Shown: in pieces, positions 1 through 6,941 of the stretch
Position numbering within the stretch: position 1 is the first letter of the stretch
Layout of the letters: every line of letters starts with the position of its first letter
NCBI GenBank assembly: GCA_002327985.1
Contig: DCVM01000031.1
Span: forward strand, 1-8,306
Reading direction: 5' to 3'
DNA length: 8,306 nucleotides
Source of the DNA: Syntrophaceae bacterium UBA2188
Lineage (GTDB): Bacteria > Desulfobacterota > BSN033 > UBA1163
The notes under the pieces: model-generated
Databases searched by the model: none
What the model was told of the DNA's origin: nothing
Seen by the model: the letters and a program-made list of their open reading frames with translations, nothing else
Position numbers and translations under genes: made by a program

Positions 1-22
1 GAATATGTTTCAAAGATTATAA

Positions 23-51
23 AGTGAACTACCCCGCAGCAAGCTGCGGGG
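23..51. repeat. Palindromic dispersed repeat, left copy
   Basis: The element begins with AGTGAACTACCCCGCAGC and folds into a perfect 8-bp GC-rich stem (32-39 with 44-51) around a CAAG loop. The same 18 bases recur at 8283-8300 in the same orientation. There the loop reads CTTG instead of CAAG, so the stem is kept while the loop is inverted. A degenerate copy in the opposite orientation lies at 175-194. This looks like a REP-type or small intergenic palindromic family. Two near-identical copies within 8.3 kb suggest it is abundant in the genome, but I cannot count copies. Confidence 0.7.
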
Positions 52-64
52 CATCAAATTCTCT

Positions 65-95
65 AAAAAACTTTCCTCCCCCTTGATGGGGGAGG
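65..95 (-). terminator. Probable intrinsic terminator of the crt-like/ABC operon
   Basis: Read on the minus strand, an 8-bp perfect stem CCTCCCCC/GGGGGAGG (75-82 with 88-95, 5-nt loop) is followed after 4 nt by six consecutive T residues (65-70). It lies about 130 nt downstream of the permease stop and no other gene intervenes, which fits the end of the operon. The stem plus the adjoining GGTGGGGGTGA sequence also resembles, from memory, a widespread intergenic repeat. It may therefore be a mobile repeat that also serves as a terminator. Confidence 0.5.
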
Positions 96-139
96 ATTAA
101 GGTGGGGGTGATGATAAGATCATTTCCCCCTCACCCTAA

Positions 140-162
140 CCCTCTCCCCCCAGGGGAGAGGG
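140..162. repeat. Palindromic repeat with 10-bp perfect stem
   Basis: CCCTCTCCCC (140-149) pairs perfectly with GGGGAGAGGG (153-162) around a 3-nt loop. It is preceded by a TCACCCTAAC tract. From memory this combination is a common dispersed intergenic repeat in several Gram-negative lineages. It belongs to a different sequence family from the element at 23-51. It has no T-tract on either side, so I do not call it a terminator. Confidence 0.6.
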
Positions 163-174
163 AGGCCATTCATC

Positions 175-194
175 CCCCCAGCAGAGCTGAGGGG
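175..194. repeat. Degenerate palindrome related to the window-end repeat
   Basis: CCCC (175-178) and CAGC (179-182) pair with GCTG (186-189) and GGGG (191-194), with one bulged A at 190 and an AGA loop. The flanks (a CATC-like left side and a GGGGTATTC right side) line up with the reverse complement of the element at 23-51. I read it as a decayed inverted copy. It is the first hairpin met by transcription leaving the permease gene. Confidence 0.45.
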
Positions 195-228
195 TATTCT
201 GGCATATTTTTATAAAATGATTAGGCAA

Positions 229-1470
229 TTACTCATTAAATCGGAAACGCCAAAGGGCAATGACAAAGAAAAAAGAGGCGAATCCCAAGAGAATGGCTAC
301 CTCGGTCAGAACGTCTTTCATGCCCAGACCCCGGATGATAATGTCATGATATCCTACCAGAGCCCAAGCATGGGGGGTGAAAAGAGATAAGGTCTTCATC
401 AAATCGGGCATGATAAAGGTAGGCACCATCATTCCACCTAAGGCAGAAAGGGTGATAGCCAGAAGAACCGATAGACCATTCACCTGCGGTTCGGTTTTAC
501 CCAGTGCTGCCACCAAGAGTCCTAAACCGTTCGCTGCCGCCGCCAAAGCTAAGGAAACGATGACCAATGCCGGGAGATGTCCGAGCTTCATCCCGAACAC
601 CACGACGCCTATACAGAACATCATTGCAATTTGAATCAGGTTCACAAGATAGTAAGGTAAGAGTTTCCCGATGAGAAGTGCTGTCTTAGACAATGGGGCG
701 GCCAGGATTCTCTGGAACGTACCATCTTTCTTCTCCTGCAAAAAACTCGACGCCAAGGTCAGAACAATGAAAAAGACCCCAAAAATGGTATAAGCCGGAA
801 CATTTTGCTCTGTGGCGGTGGGACGTCTACCGGCGTTAAACCCTTTGGGAAATGTATGGATGAAATCCACACCCGACCTTCCACGTTCACTGATATTCGG
901 ATCTTCCAGCATGTTGTCAAGTTGTCCCTCTGTGCCTCCTAATGTCCCGAACATCTCTTTCAGGCGCTGGGGGATTCTTGCTAATAAAACCCGACGCTCT
1001 ATCGCACCCTGGACCGCTCCTTTCACAGTGGCCAAAAGTTGAAGATTCATGGCTGGATCACTGATCAAATAGACGATTGCCTTCCCCTTCTTGGGATCAT
1101 TCGCATTCTTTAGAATCTGTTCTGTATAGCCTTCTGGGAAGAGAAGGGCTAAAGGATAGACTCCCCTGCCAATCAATTGTTCTGCCTTGTCAGAGGAAAG
1201 TGGAATCCCTTCATAGGTCTCGATCAGGATCAAACCCTCCATTCGTTTGAGATCAGCAATCGCCTGCTCAGCCAACCGACCCCCATCTTGGTGAACGACC
1301 AAGATTTCGATGGGGTGACCTTTGCTCCCTGCTTCGAAAACCCCTTCTAAAGCAAAACTCATCACGAGGATAAAAAACATGGGCATGGCAAAAAGTAAAG
1401 CAAGCGCTTCACGATCCAGCCACAGGACCTTTAGTTCTTTGAGAGTAATGGCAATGATCTGGCGAATCAT
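229..1470 (-). CDS. ABC-2 type transporter permease
   Basis: Membrane subunit of an ABC exporter, 413 residues, acting with the ATPase encoded 32 nt upstream. Layout: a cytoplasmic N-terminus, one membrane segment at about residues 23-43, a large extracytoplasmic domain at about 45-225, then five hydrophobic segments at about 226-244, 268-293, 298-323, 332-354 and 389-407. This one-plus-five plan with a large first loop is that of the ABC-2 family (YhhJ/YbhR-like and DrrB-like drug or lipid exporters). The cytoplasmic stretch DGTFQRILAAPLSK at 249-262 is typical of the family. The start is ATG at 1468-1470 with only a weak purine-rich Shine-Dalgarno, so translation may be coupled to the ATPase gene. 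It is the last gene of the operon. The substrate is not shown by sequence; context with CrtQ-like and CrtO-like enzymes suggests a glycolipid or modified carotenoid. Confidence 0.9.
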   Translation of the reverse strand: MIRQIIAITLKELKVLWLDREALALLFAMPMFFILVMSFALEGVFEAGSKGHPIEILVVHQDGGRLAEQAIADLKRMEGLILIETYEGIPLSSDKAEQLIGRGVYPLALLFPEGYTEQILKNANDPKKGKAIVYLISDPAMNLQLLATVKGAVQGAIERRVLLARIPQRLKEMFGTLGGTEGQLDNMLEDPNISERGRSGVDFIHTFPKGFNAGRRPTATEQNVPAYTIFGVFFIVLTLASSFLQEKKDGTFQRILAAPLSKTALLIGKLLPYYLVNLIQIAMMFCIGVVVFGMKLGHLPALVIVSLALAAAANGLGLLVAALGKTEPQVNGLSVLLAITLSALGGMMVPTFIMPDLMKTLSLFTPHAWALVGYHDIIIRGLGMKDVLTEVAILLGFASFFFVIALWRFRFNE

Positions 1471-1502
1471 TCTTCTAAAGTTGAGGATACTTCCCTGGTC
1501 TC

Positions 1503-2444
1503 CTAATCCCTGAGATTTTTGCCTGTCAAATGAATAAAAACCGTCTCTAAATTCGGCCCTGAAATATCCAAGGTCTTAAGCAGTCCATCCCACCTTTTCA
1601 TTAATTCCAGAAACTCTTTCGAGGCCTGATCGACGTGATCCGTTTCAATATGGATTCTCCTCTTTTGATCATCGACGACCCTGACCAAGCCAATAGGCTT
1701 CATTTGATCCAAGAGCGTGTCATCGATGCCTGCGCTAAATTCCACACGGATCATTCCCTTTCCCAAATCTCCAATCAGGCGAGCCGGACTGTCGAGAGCA
1801 ATGATCTTCCCCTGATCCATGATCGCCACGCGGTCACACAGGCGTTGGGCTTCCTCGATATAATGGGTGGTGTACAAGACCGTGACCCCGGATTGATTCA
1901 GAGAACGGATACTTTCAAGAATGGCATTTCGACTCTGGGTATCAACGCCGACGGTTGGTTCGTCAAGAATAAGAATTTCTGGTTCATGAAGAAGCCCTGC
2001 AGCAATGTTGAGCCGTCGTTTCATCCCATTGGAAAAGGTTGCCACAGTTTGGTTGGCACGATCGGCTAACTCAACGATGTCCAAGACACAGGAAATACGT
2101 TCTTCCAAACGCCTTCCCTTCAATCCATAGATTCTCCCAAAAAAGACCAAATTATCACGAGCACACAAGGTAGGGTAAAGTGCAAAATTCTGAGGCACCA
2201 AACCCAGTTTAGCCTTTGCTTCCATCGGCCTTGAAAAAAGATCGAACTCATCGATCAAGACACTCCCTCGCGTGGGTTCGATCAAACCGGATAAGATATT
2301 AATCGTCGTCGTTTTACCGGCACCATTAGGGCCCAGAAGACCAAAAAATACCCCTTTCGAAATCTCGAAGTTGAGCCCCTGCACCGCATCGGTCTGGCCG
2401 TAGCTTTTCCAAAGATCTTTGACAATAAGAATGGATGGGTTCAT
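1503..2444 (-). CDS. ABC transporter ATP-binding protein
   Basis: Cytoplasmic ATPase that powers the downstream ABC-2 permease, 313 residues. Visible motifs: Walker A GPNGAGKTT at 38-46, Q-loop glutamine at 85 (VPQN), signature FSNGMKRRL at 137-145, Walker B with DEP at 157-163, and the switch histidine at 194. The signature carries SNG in place of the usual SGG, a tolerated variant in this subfamily. After the nucleotide-binding domain there is a C-terminal extension of about 90 residues ending in NLETVFIHLTGKNLRD, as in DrrA-like drug and lipid exporters. The gene starts at ATG 2442-2444, 10 nt after the stop of the CrtO-like gene, with a weak Shine-Dalgarno, so it is probably read from the same transcript. 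The substrate cannot be deduced from the ATPase. Confidence 0.93.
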   Translation of the reverse strand: MNPSILIVKDLWKSYGQTDAVQGLNFEISKGVFFGLLGPNGAGKTTTINILSGLIEPTRGSVLIDEFDLFSRPMEAKAKLGLVPQNFALYPTLCARDNLVFFGRIYGLKGRRLEERISCVLDIVELADRANQTVATFSNGMKRRLNIAAGLLHEPEILILDEPTVGVDTQSRNAILESIRSLNQSGVTVLYTTHYIEEAQRLCDRVAIMDQGKIIALDSPARLIGDLGKGMIRVEFSAGIDDTLLDQMKPIGLVRVVDDQKRRIHIETDHVDQASKEFLELMKRWDGLLKTLDISGPNLETVFIHLTGKNLRD

Positions 2445-2454
2445 CGCAAGAACA

Positions 2455-2952
2455 CTAAAATTTCAATTTATTCTGCTCTAAAAGACGTTTAAACCGATAA
2501 CGATTATACCTCTGAGCAACAATAAAAGGAACATTTTCAACGAGGGCGTAGAAAATCATAAAAAGGCCGACCCATGGAGGATTCCATAGAAAGAAAAATG
2601 GCGCAAAAAGTATAAAAATCCAGTGCGTCCCTTCAGCTCGACAGGTCTCAATGGAGAAGGCTTCGAAGTACCCTGTGCTTTTCCCCCTCAATTGCTTCTT
2701 CGAAAAACCAAAACGCCCGAGGATCCGTGCTCCATCAGGAAGATGTTTTTTCCATTTTTTGATTTTAAAAACATCCTGATAGATATCCCCGTCTCTCTCC
2801 CATTTCCTACCCCTGTACAACCAATGATTCGGGTTGAAATGCTTTGTGGGAATCCTAATCATGATGGCCACCACTCCGATATGAATGATGAACCAGGCCA
2901 CGAAATCAAGGACAATCGTCCAGAATGTGGGAAGATGGACAAGTCTCATCAT
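2455..2952 (-). CDS. CrtO-like acyltransferase (staphyloxanthin-type), membrane protein
   Basis: A 165-residue membrane protein that resembles, from memory, S. aureus CrtO, the glycosyl-4,4'-diaponeurosporenoate acyltransferase that esterifies the glucose of staphyloxanthin with a fatty acid. Shared landmarks in the same order: IPTKHF at 34-39, a basic IKKWKKHLPDG at 64-74, IETCRAEGTHW at 101-111 (CrtO has ETKRAELIHW) and NVPFIVAQRYNR at 140-151 (nearly identical in CrtO). Hydrophobic segments lie at about 10-33, 111-124 and 127-147. The length matches CrtO at about 165. The start ATG directly follows the TAG stop of the CrtQ-like gene with no spacer, and a second ATG follows, so coupled translation is likely. 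The name should not be confused with the unrelated cyanobacterial ketolase also called CrtO. The acceptor here may be a carotenoid glycoside or another glycolipid. Confidence 0.8.
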   Translation of the reverse strand: MMRLVHLPTFWTIVLDFVAWFIIHIGVVAIMIRIPTKHFNPNHWLYRGRKWERDGDIYQDVFKIKKWKKHLPDGARILGRFGFSKKQLRGKSTGYFEAFSIETCRAEGTHWIFILFAPFFFLWNPPWVGLFMIFYALVENVPFIVAQRYNRYRFKRLLEQNKLKF

Positions 2953-4068
2953 CTAAAGAGTCCCCCCTGTCTTGACCTCTCTCCCTTTCCAGCGAACCTT
3001 TCGGATCAGGAAAATGCGCAGGATCGAGGTGATAAAAACCATAACGAAAAAGAGGAGGGGGATTGGGAAGAGAAGGGCGGTCGAGAACCCAAAATTTCCA
3101 ATCCGGAGGAGCATCCAGTGGATTTGAAAGATATAAAGCACATCTAACATGAACCACCCAACAAAATCCGTCATGTTCCCCAGGATAACCGATTGGATGA
3201 GTTGCCTGGTAACCCCCACGCCACCAAAAACCCAAGCGACGATCATCAACAAGCTTCCCAGCGACACCGCTTTGGCTCCTGTCCCAAAACCTTTGCTAAA
3301 CCCTTCCACCAACGTCCATAACCCGTCGGGATACATTCGGAATGAAATGGCTTCCTTGCCTCCGTAGCAGTGAACCTCTCGGTTCATCTTTAGGAACTCC
3401 TTTCCGATGGCAAGGCTTTCCAGCACCTCTCCACGGGCTTTCTCATGTCCACCCACGACAAAATAATCTTCCCTCGAACATATCATACAGGGTCCAAAGG
3501 CACCCATGGGTTTTAGTTTGGTCCCTAAAGGGGTAAAAACATTCATCCCCGCCATGGTGATGATATTGAAAATCGCTGAAAGTCGCTCATACCTTCTTTC
3601 CATTTTGTGAAACGGCTGGACCGAAAGAAGGCCTCCTTTCTCGAGGTAAGTCGATACCAATTTGGCAAGGCCCTCCCGCTCCAAAAAAGTGTCCGCATCC
3701 AGGAAAAGCAAGAGGTCTCCTGTGGCCTTGTGGGCACCTTGCCAGCATGCCCAGGGTTTTCCAGTCCAGCCTTCCGGCAAATCCATTGAGGTCACCACCA
3801 TGCAACCTGCTTTTCTTGCCACTTCTGCCGTGGCATCTTCAGATTGATCATCAACGACAATAACCTCATAGGGTTTCAGGGTCTGCTGACTGATGGAAGA
3901 GAGTAAATGGACGAGGGTTCTTTCTTCGTTTCGGGCTGGAATGATGATGGAAAGTTTACAGAGAGTTTCGTTGGGACATTTTACCCTCTTGAGAAACGGG
4001 ATTTTCCAGAAAAAAATAAAACCCAAAATCCAAAAAAGGAAGAGGACATATAATTTGGTTGGAACCAT
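2953..4068 (-). CDS. CrtQ-like family 2 glycosyltransferase
   Basis: A 371-residue membrane-anchored GT-A glycosyltransferase. Residues 3-21 form an N-terminal membrane segment. The catalytic domain starts with LSIIIPARNEE (39-49), then the nucleotide-sugar residues DDQ at 73-75 and the metal-binding DAD at 124-126. The part GLLSVQPFH (146-154), SAIFNIITMAGMNVF (164-178), the RMYPDGLW region (244-251) and C-terminal WKGR (360-363) follow S. aureus CrtQ closely, in the same order. CrtQ is the 4,4'-diaponeurosporenoate glucosyltransferase of staphyloxanthin synthesis. Two or three C-terminal hydrophobic segments (about 271-286, 303-320 and 330-355) anchor it. Its adjacency to a CrtO-like gene, with stop and start touching, strengthens the pairing. 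The start is ATG 4066-4068, 80 nt after the previous gene, with no strong Shine-Dalgarno. The true lipid acceptor in this organism is not known. Confidence 0.85.
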   Translation of the reverse strand: MVPTKLYVLFLFWILGFIFFWKIPFLKRVKCPNETLCKLSIIIPARNEERTLVHLLSSISQQTLKPYEVIVVDDQSEDATAEVARKAGCMVVTSMDLPEGWTGKPWACWQGAHKATGDLLLFLDADTFLEREGLAKLVSTYLEKGGLLSVQPFHKMERRYERLSAIFNIITMAGMNVFTPLGTKLKPMGAFGPCMICSREDYFVVGGHEKARGEVLESLAIGKEFLKMNREVHCYGGKEAISFRMYPDGLWTLVEGFSKGFGTGAKAVSLGSLLMIVAWVFGGVGVTRQLIQSVILGNMTDFVGWFMLDVLYIFQIHWMLLRIGNFGFSTALLFPIPLLFFVMVFITSILRIFLIRKVRWKGREVKTGGTL

Positions 4069-4148
4069 GAATGACTCTTGTATGATGTCCCTCCCCTTGG
4101 ATACCTTGCCAATGATTGGAAGATAAATTCGACGATGGATCGTAGAGC

Positions 4149-5057
4149 TTATTGACCCGTGATGCTCTGTAAAGCCTGGTCAATATCCGCATACTGGAAG
4201 ACAAAACCTTTGTCCAGCAATCTTTTCGGAATCACCCGCTGTCCTTTTAGGATCACGGACCCGAATTCCCCCAGAACAAGCTTAATCATAAATCCGGGGG
4301 CCGGCATGAAGGAAGGCTTGCGAAGGGCTTTTCCAAGAGCCCTGGCAAGGTCTTTATTCCTCACCGGATTTGGAGAGCACACATTGACCGGGCCTGAAAT
4401 CTCCGGATGCTTCAACAGAAAAGCAAACGCTTCGGCCAGGTCTTTGATATGAACCCAGGAAAACCACTGTTTTCCGCTTCCGATCGGTCCTCCGATATAT
4501 TTCTTGAAGAGAGGGATCATCTGGCCGAGAGCCCCTCCTTTTTCACCCATGACGATGCCGAAACGGGTGATGACCACTCGAGCCCCCTTGTCTCTGGCCT
4601 TTAGGGCTTCTCCTTCCCATTCCAAAGCAATACGGGCCAGAAAGTCATTTCCTGGAGGAGAGTCCTCAACGAGTTCCTCATCCCCACAAAAACCATAATA
4701 GCCAACGGCAGAGGTGCTGAAGAGGGTAATCTTTGCTTCAGGATGAGACGGTATTCCTTCAACAATATTTTGAGTGGTACTAACCCGGCTCTCCCGGATG
4801 GCCTTCTTATGTTCTTCTGTCCATTTGCTGAAGATGGAAGCACCTGCGAGATTGATTACGGCACTATGGGTTTTAATCGCTTCCTGCCAGGACCCTTTCT
4901 GGGTCGGATCCCCTTCCAGGTAGGAAATTCCTGGCGAGGAACCCCTTACTCCTTTTAAAGAACGGGTCAGGATGGTCATTTCGTGGCCATCCTGAATTAA
5001 TCGAGAGGTCAGTTGCTTACCCACAAAGCCTGTACCGCCAGTCATCAGGATTTTCAT
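4149..5057 (-). CDS. TIGR01777-family epimerase / atypical SDR (YfcH-like)
   Basis: A 302-residue NAD(P)-binding protein of the extended or atypical short-chain dehydrogenase class. The Rossmann glycine motif TGGTGFVG sits at 6-13, NLAG at 69-72 follows the usual NAD-binding strand, and SAVGYYG at 116-122 carries tyrosines at the expected active-site region. The C-terminal stretch from about 257 (VLGEFGSVILKGQRVIPKRL, then GFVFQY) is the conserved tail domain of this family (DUF1731-like). The length is normal for the family. The start is ATG 5055-5057, with an AAGGG-type ribosome site about 7 nt upstream. The substrate is not established for bacterial members. The family is often found beside photolyase genes in light-stress loci, as here. 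It lies 61 nt after the flavoprotein gene and 80 nt before the CrtQ-like gene, so co-transcription is likely but not as tight as in the genes that follow. Confidence 0.88.
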   Translation of the reverse strand: MKILMTGGTGFVGKQLTSRLIQDGHEMTILTRSLKGVRGSSPGISYLEGDPTQKGSWQEAIKTHSAVINLAGASIFSKWTEEHKKAIRESRVSTTQNIVEGIPSHPEAKITLFSTSAVGYYGFCGDEELVEDSPPGNDFLARIALEWEGEALKARDKGARVVITRFGIVMGEKGGALGQMIPLFKKYIGGPIGSGKQWFSWVHIKDLAEAFAFLLKHPEISGPVNVCSPNPVRNKDLARALGKALRKPSFMPAPGFMIKLVLGEFGSVILKGQRVIPKRLLDKGFVFQYADIDQALQSITGQ

Positions 5058-5118
5058 CCAATCACCCTTCCCTTCTGCCTTACAAAATCCAAAACCTTTG
5101 ATACATCCAAGTTGATTA

Positions 5119-5505
5119 TTACTTTTTATCTCCGATCAGGGGTAACACCTTATCAATCTGAAAATAGACGAGGTATCTGATCTGGTCTTTATAGGCGGTA
5201 TAAGCAGGGCAGTTTTCTCTCCGCCGGATCTGATCAATAAGGGCCTTGTCTTTTTCCTCCTTGATTTTTTTCAGATACAACCTCTTACCAACATATTTTT
5301 CCTTAGATTCCATAAAGAGATAGGCGGCATAAGGATTGGATTGAAGATTCTTATGCATCAAACGATCTGCCATGATAAAGGCAATGGTCTTCTCGTTAAT
5401 GAAATGAGGCCTTCCATAGACAGCCGTCCCCACCTTCCCTTTTGAATCGGATGTAGCAATCACCCCTCGCCCTTTTGTCTTTTCAAAATATTCGCTCAGT
5501 TTCAT
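5119..5505 (-). CDS. Pyridoxamine 5'-phosphate oxidase-like FMN-binding protein
   Basis: A 128-residue cytoplasmic protein with the split-barrel plan of the pyridoxamine-phosphate-oxidase-like flavoproteins. From the N-terminus it shows GVIATSDSKGKVGTAVYGRP (14-33), the strand IAFIMADRLMHKNLQSNPYA (42-61) with the ADRLMHKNL turn that normally contacts the FMN phosphate, and a following strand AYLFME. Small stand-alone members bind FMN, F420 or heme and their substrates vary, so I do not claim vitamin B6 metabolism. I chose ATG at 5503-5505: AAGGAGG at 5513-5519 then lies 7 nt upstream. An in-frame TTG at 5509-5511 would sit only 1 nt from that site. A sigma70-like promoter at 5536-5565 makes this the likely first gene of the leftward unit. 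Confidence 0.82.
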   Translation of the reverse strand: MKLSEYFEKTKGRGVIATSDSKGKVGTAVYGRPHFINEKTIAFIMADRLMHKNLQSNPYAAYLFMESKEKYVGKRLYLKKIKEEKDKALIDQIRRRENCPAYTAYKDQIRYLVYFQIDKVLPLIGDKK

Positions 5506-5512
5506 CGGCAAT

Positions 5513-5519
5513 CCTCCTT
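5513..5519 (-). promoter_or_regulatory. Strong Shine-Dalgarno that decides the flavoprotein start
   Basis: AAGGAGG on the minus strand, 7 nt before ATG 5503-5505. The spacing favours this ATG over the in-frame TTG at 5509-5511. It is a near-perfect complement of the 16S rRNA tail, stronger than the sites before most other genes in the window. Confidence 0.8.
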
Positions 5520-5535
5520 CATGGTATTTGATAGA

Positions 5536-5565
5536 ATTTTAACAAAATCGTTATGATATTCTCAA
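5536..5565 (-). promoter_or_regulatory. Sigma70-like promoter for the leftward unit
   Basis: On the minus strand TTGAGA (5560-5565) and TAAAAT (5536-5541) are separated by 18 nt; each box matches five of six consensus bases. It lies in the AT-rich 69-nt gap between the photolyase stop and the flavoprotein start, and transcription would begin about 15 nt before the ribosome binding site. No operator or light-responsive regulator box is recognised. Confidence 0.55.
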
Positions 5566-5580
5566 TACAAAATAAAAATT

Positions 5581-6939
5581 TTATATATGCTCATCGATTT
5601 TCTTCATCATCTTCACATACTCTTCTGCATCAAATTTCCTTTTTAAACCCTTGTCATTCATGTATCTCACATTTCCAAAAATCGGTCTTTCTCCCCAGGG
5701 TCGATCATGCTTTCCAAAACACCAGGCCACACCGGTAAACCCGTTTGGGTCTCTGCCGTCCAGCTCATATTTATTATTCAGATATAGGGCCGTGCGAAAA
5801 GCTTCTTCCGGTGCTCTGCTCCATTCAATGATTTTCTTCCCCCAGTACATTCTCATATACCCGTGCATCTTACCCCTCACGACCATTTCTTTCTGGGCAG
5901 CATTCCAGTAAGGATCATGCGTTTGGGCAGGTTCCAGTTCTTCGAGACGATAGAAATACTGACGTTTATCTTTCTGGTGAGATCTTAATGATTTTTTCGC
6001 CCATTCAGGAATGGATTCATAGGAATCATATTTTTCATTATAGAACACAAAATTCATGCTCAGCTCTCTTCGGATGATGAGTTCCTCAAGAAAGGCTTCT
6101 ACGCCAGGACTCTTGGTTTGTTTCACCTTCAAAGCGATGAAGAGGGGTGATATCTGTCCGAAATGTAAGTAAGGGCTCATATGAGAAAGATAATCAAGGG
6201 TAGGATCATTTCTGAGTTCTGGGAAACGATCCAGTTTTGCCTCCAAAAATATCTCAAGATGTTTTAGAGCCTCTCCCGTTCCTCCCTTCAAAGAGTCTAC
6301 CTTCTGAACTCTTCGGTCAATCCGAAGCTTTGAAATCGCTTTGTCAATATCATGGATATCGAGTGAATCGGTATCTATCGAAAGAGAGGAGAGGACTGGT
6401 TCGCTCTCTTTGAAAGGGACAAGAAAATGACTTAGCTTTTTATGAATCTTCGATCTGATGGTGGCTGCCGCATACTCCTCCTTATTGGACACCTCCTCAA
6501 CCGGGACCACGACATCACTTTCAACCTGAATCAAAGGACAATCGATCCGGTGGGCCACCTCGTTTCTCCATTGTCTTTGTATTCTCAGATAGCCCCGATC
6601 CACTACAGCAAGGGAAGCCTTTTTAGCCAATTGTACTGCACCCACTTCAGGGGATTTATGCAGAATGACCATTTGGATTCCTCTCTTTTCAAGAGATCGC
6701 TTCACCTCTCGAAGTCCTTCCAGCATAAAAGCATAGTGTCTTTCATTCGCTTCGGGGAAGTGATCGGTGATTCCAAAAAAGACAAGAAGAGGCTGCTTTA
6801 ATTCATTCGCTTTGATGATCGCATATTCGAGGGCATGATTATATTCCGTTCTTTGAGAGGCCTGCATCCAATAAAGAACATAGGCCCCTTTCTTCACCTC
6901 TTTTTGATTGAGAACCTTTATTCTTTCCTTCTGGATCAT
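5581..6939 (-). CDS. phr: Class II CPD photolyase (deoxyribodipyrimidine photolyase)
   Basis: Flavoenzyme that splits UV-induced cyclobutane pyrimidine dimers using blue light; FAD is the catalytic cofactor. The protein (452 residues) aligns along its length, from memory, with the Methanosarcina mazei class II enzyme: VLYWMQASQR near the N-terminus, RNDPTLDYLSHMSPYLHFGQ at about 243-262, THDPYWNAAQ at about 340-349, KMHGYMRMYWGKKIIEW at about 357-373, and ELDGRDPNGFTGVAW at about 392-406. The class II electron-transfer tryptophans are all present (345, 366 and 373, spaced 21 and 7 apart as in M. mazei W360, W381 and W388), so it should be photoreducible. I chose ATG 6937-6939, which puts MIQKERIK level with the known N-terminus and leaves 2 nt to the tspO stop. 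A GTG at 6958-6960 would add 7 residues and overlap tspO. Neither start has a clear Shine-Dalgarno, so coupling to tspO is likely. Confidence 0.95.
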   Translation of the reverse strand: MIQKERIKVLNQKEVKKGAYVLYWMQASQRTEYNHALEYAIIKANELKQPLLVFFGITDHFPEANERHYAFMLEGLREVKRSLEKRGIQMVILHKSPEVGAVQLAKKASLAVVDRGYLRIQRQWRNEVAHRIDCPLIQVESDVVVPVEEVSNKEEYAAATIRSKIHKKLSHFLVPFKESEPVLSSLSIDTDSLDIHDIDKAISKLRIDRRVQKVDSLKGGTGEALKHLEIFLEAKLDRFPELRNDPTLDYLSHMSPYLHFGQISPLFIALKVKQTKSPGVEAFLEELIIRRELSMNFVFYNEKYDSYESIPEWAKKSLRSHQKDKRQYFYRLEELEPAQTHDPYWNAAQKEMVVRGKMHGYMRMYWGKKIIEWSRAPEEAFRTALYLNNKYELDGRDPNGFTGVAWCFGKHDRPWGERPIFGNVRYMNDKGLKRKFDAEEYVKMMKKIDEHI

Positions 6940-6941
6940 TT

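Larger units (their letters stand above)
1..228. other. Gene-free region downstream of the operon, packed with palindromes
   Basis: I see no credible coding region here. The stretch follows the stop codon of the ABC permease and consists mostly of GC-rich palindromic elements (separate entries at 23-51, 75-95, 140-162 and 175-194) joined by short AT-rich linkers. Pyrimidine-rich and purine-rich tracts alternate, as is typical of dispersed intergenic repeats. No transposase or RNA gene is visible. The gene to the left of the window is not seen, so it is unknown whether this region lies between convergent or tandem genes. Confidence 0.75.

Noticed and set aside
65..194. CRISPR array in the repeat-rich left end
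   Set aside because: The palindromes differ in sequence and spacing. There are no regularly spaced identical repeats and no cas genes.
1635..2069. Plus-strand open frame of 144 codons
   Set aside because: Antisense to the ABC ATPase, opposite its signature and Walker B region. The frame is a by-product of the conserved coding strand.
2623..3147. Plus-strand open frame of 174 codons
   Set aside because: It lies antisense across the CrtO-like gene and the end of the CrtQ-like gene, both of which have clear family motifs. The translation is low-complexity and charged with no recognisable domain or ribosome site.
2906..3235. Minus-strand frame of 109 codons overlapping the CrtQ/CrtO junction
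   Set aside because: Out of frame with both genes, rich in proline, tryptophan and glycine with no domain. A shadow of the CrtQ-like 3' end.
4069..4148. Separate promoter for the CrtQ-like gene
   Set aside because: I looked for -35 and -10 boxes in the 80-nt gap on the minus strand and found only poor matches with wrong spacing.
5119..5511. TTG at 5509-5511 as start of the flavoprotein
   Set aside because: It would sit 1 nt from the AAGGAGG site, too close for initiation. The ATG at 5503-5505 has a normal 7-nt spacing.
6442..6801. Plus-strand open frame of 119 codons
   Set aside because: Antisense to the N-terminal half of the photolyase, with no motif or ribosome binding site.
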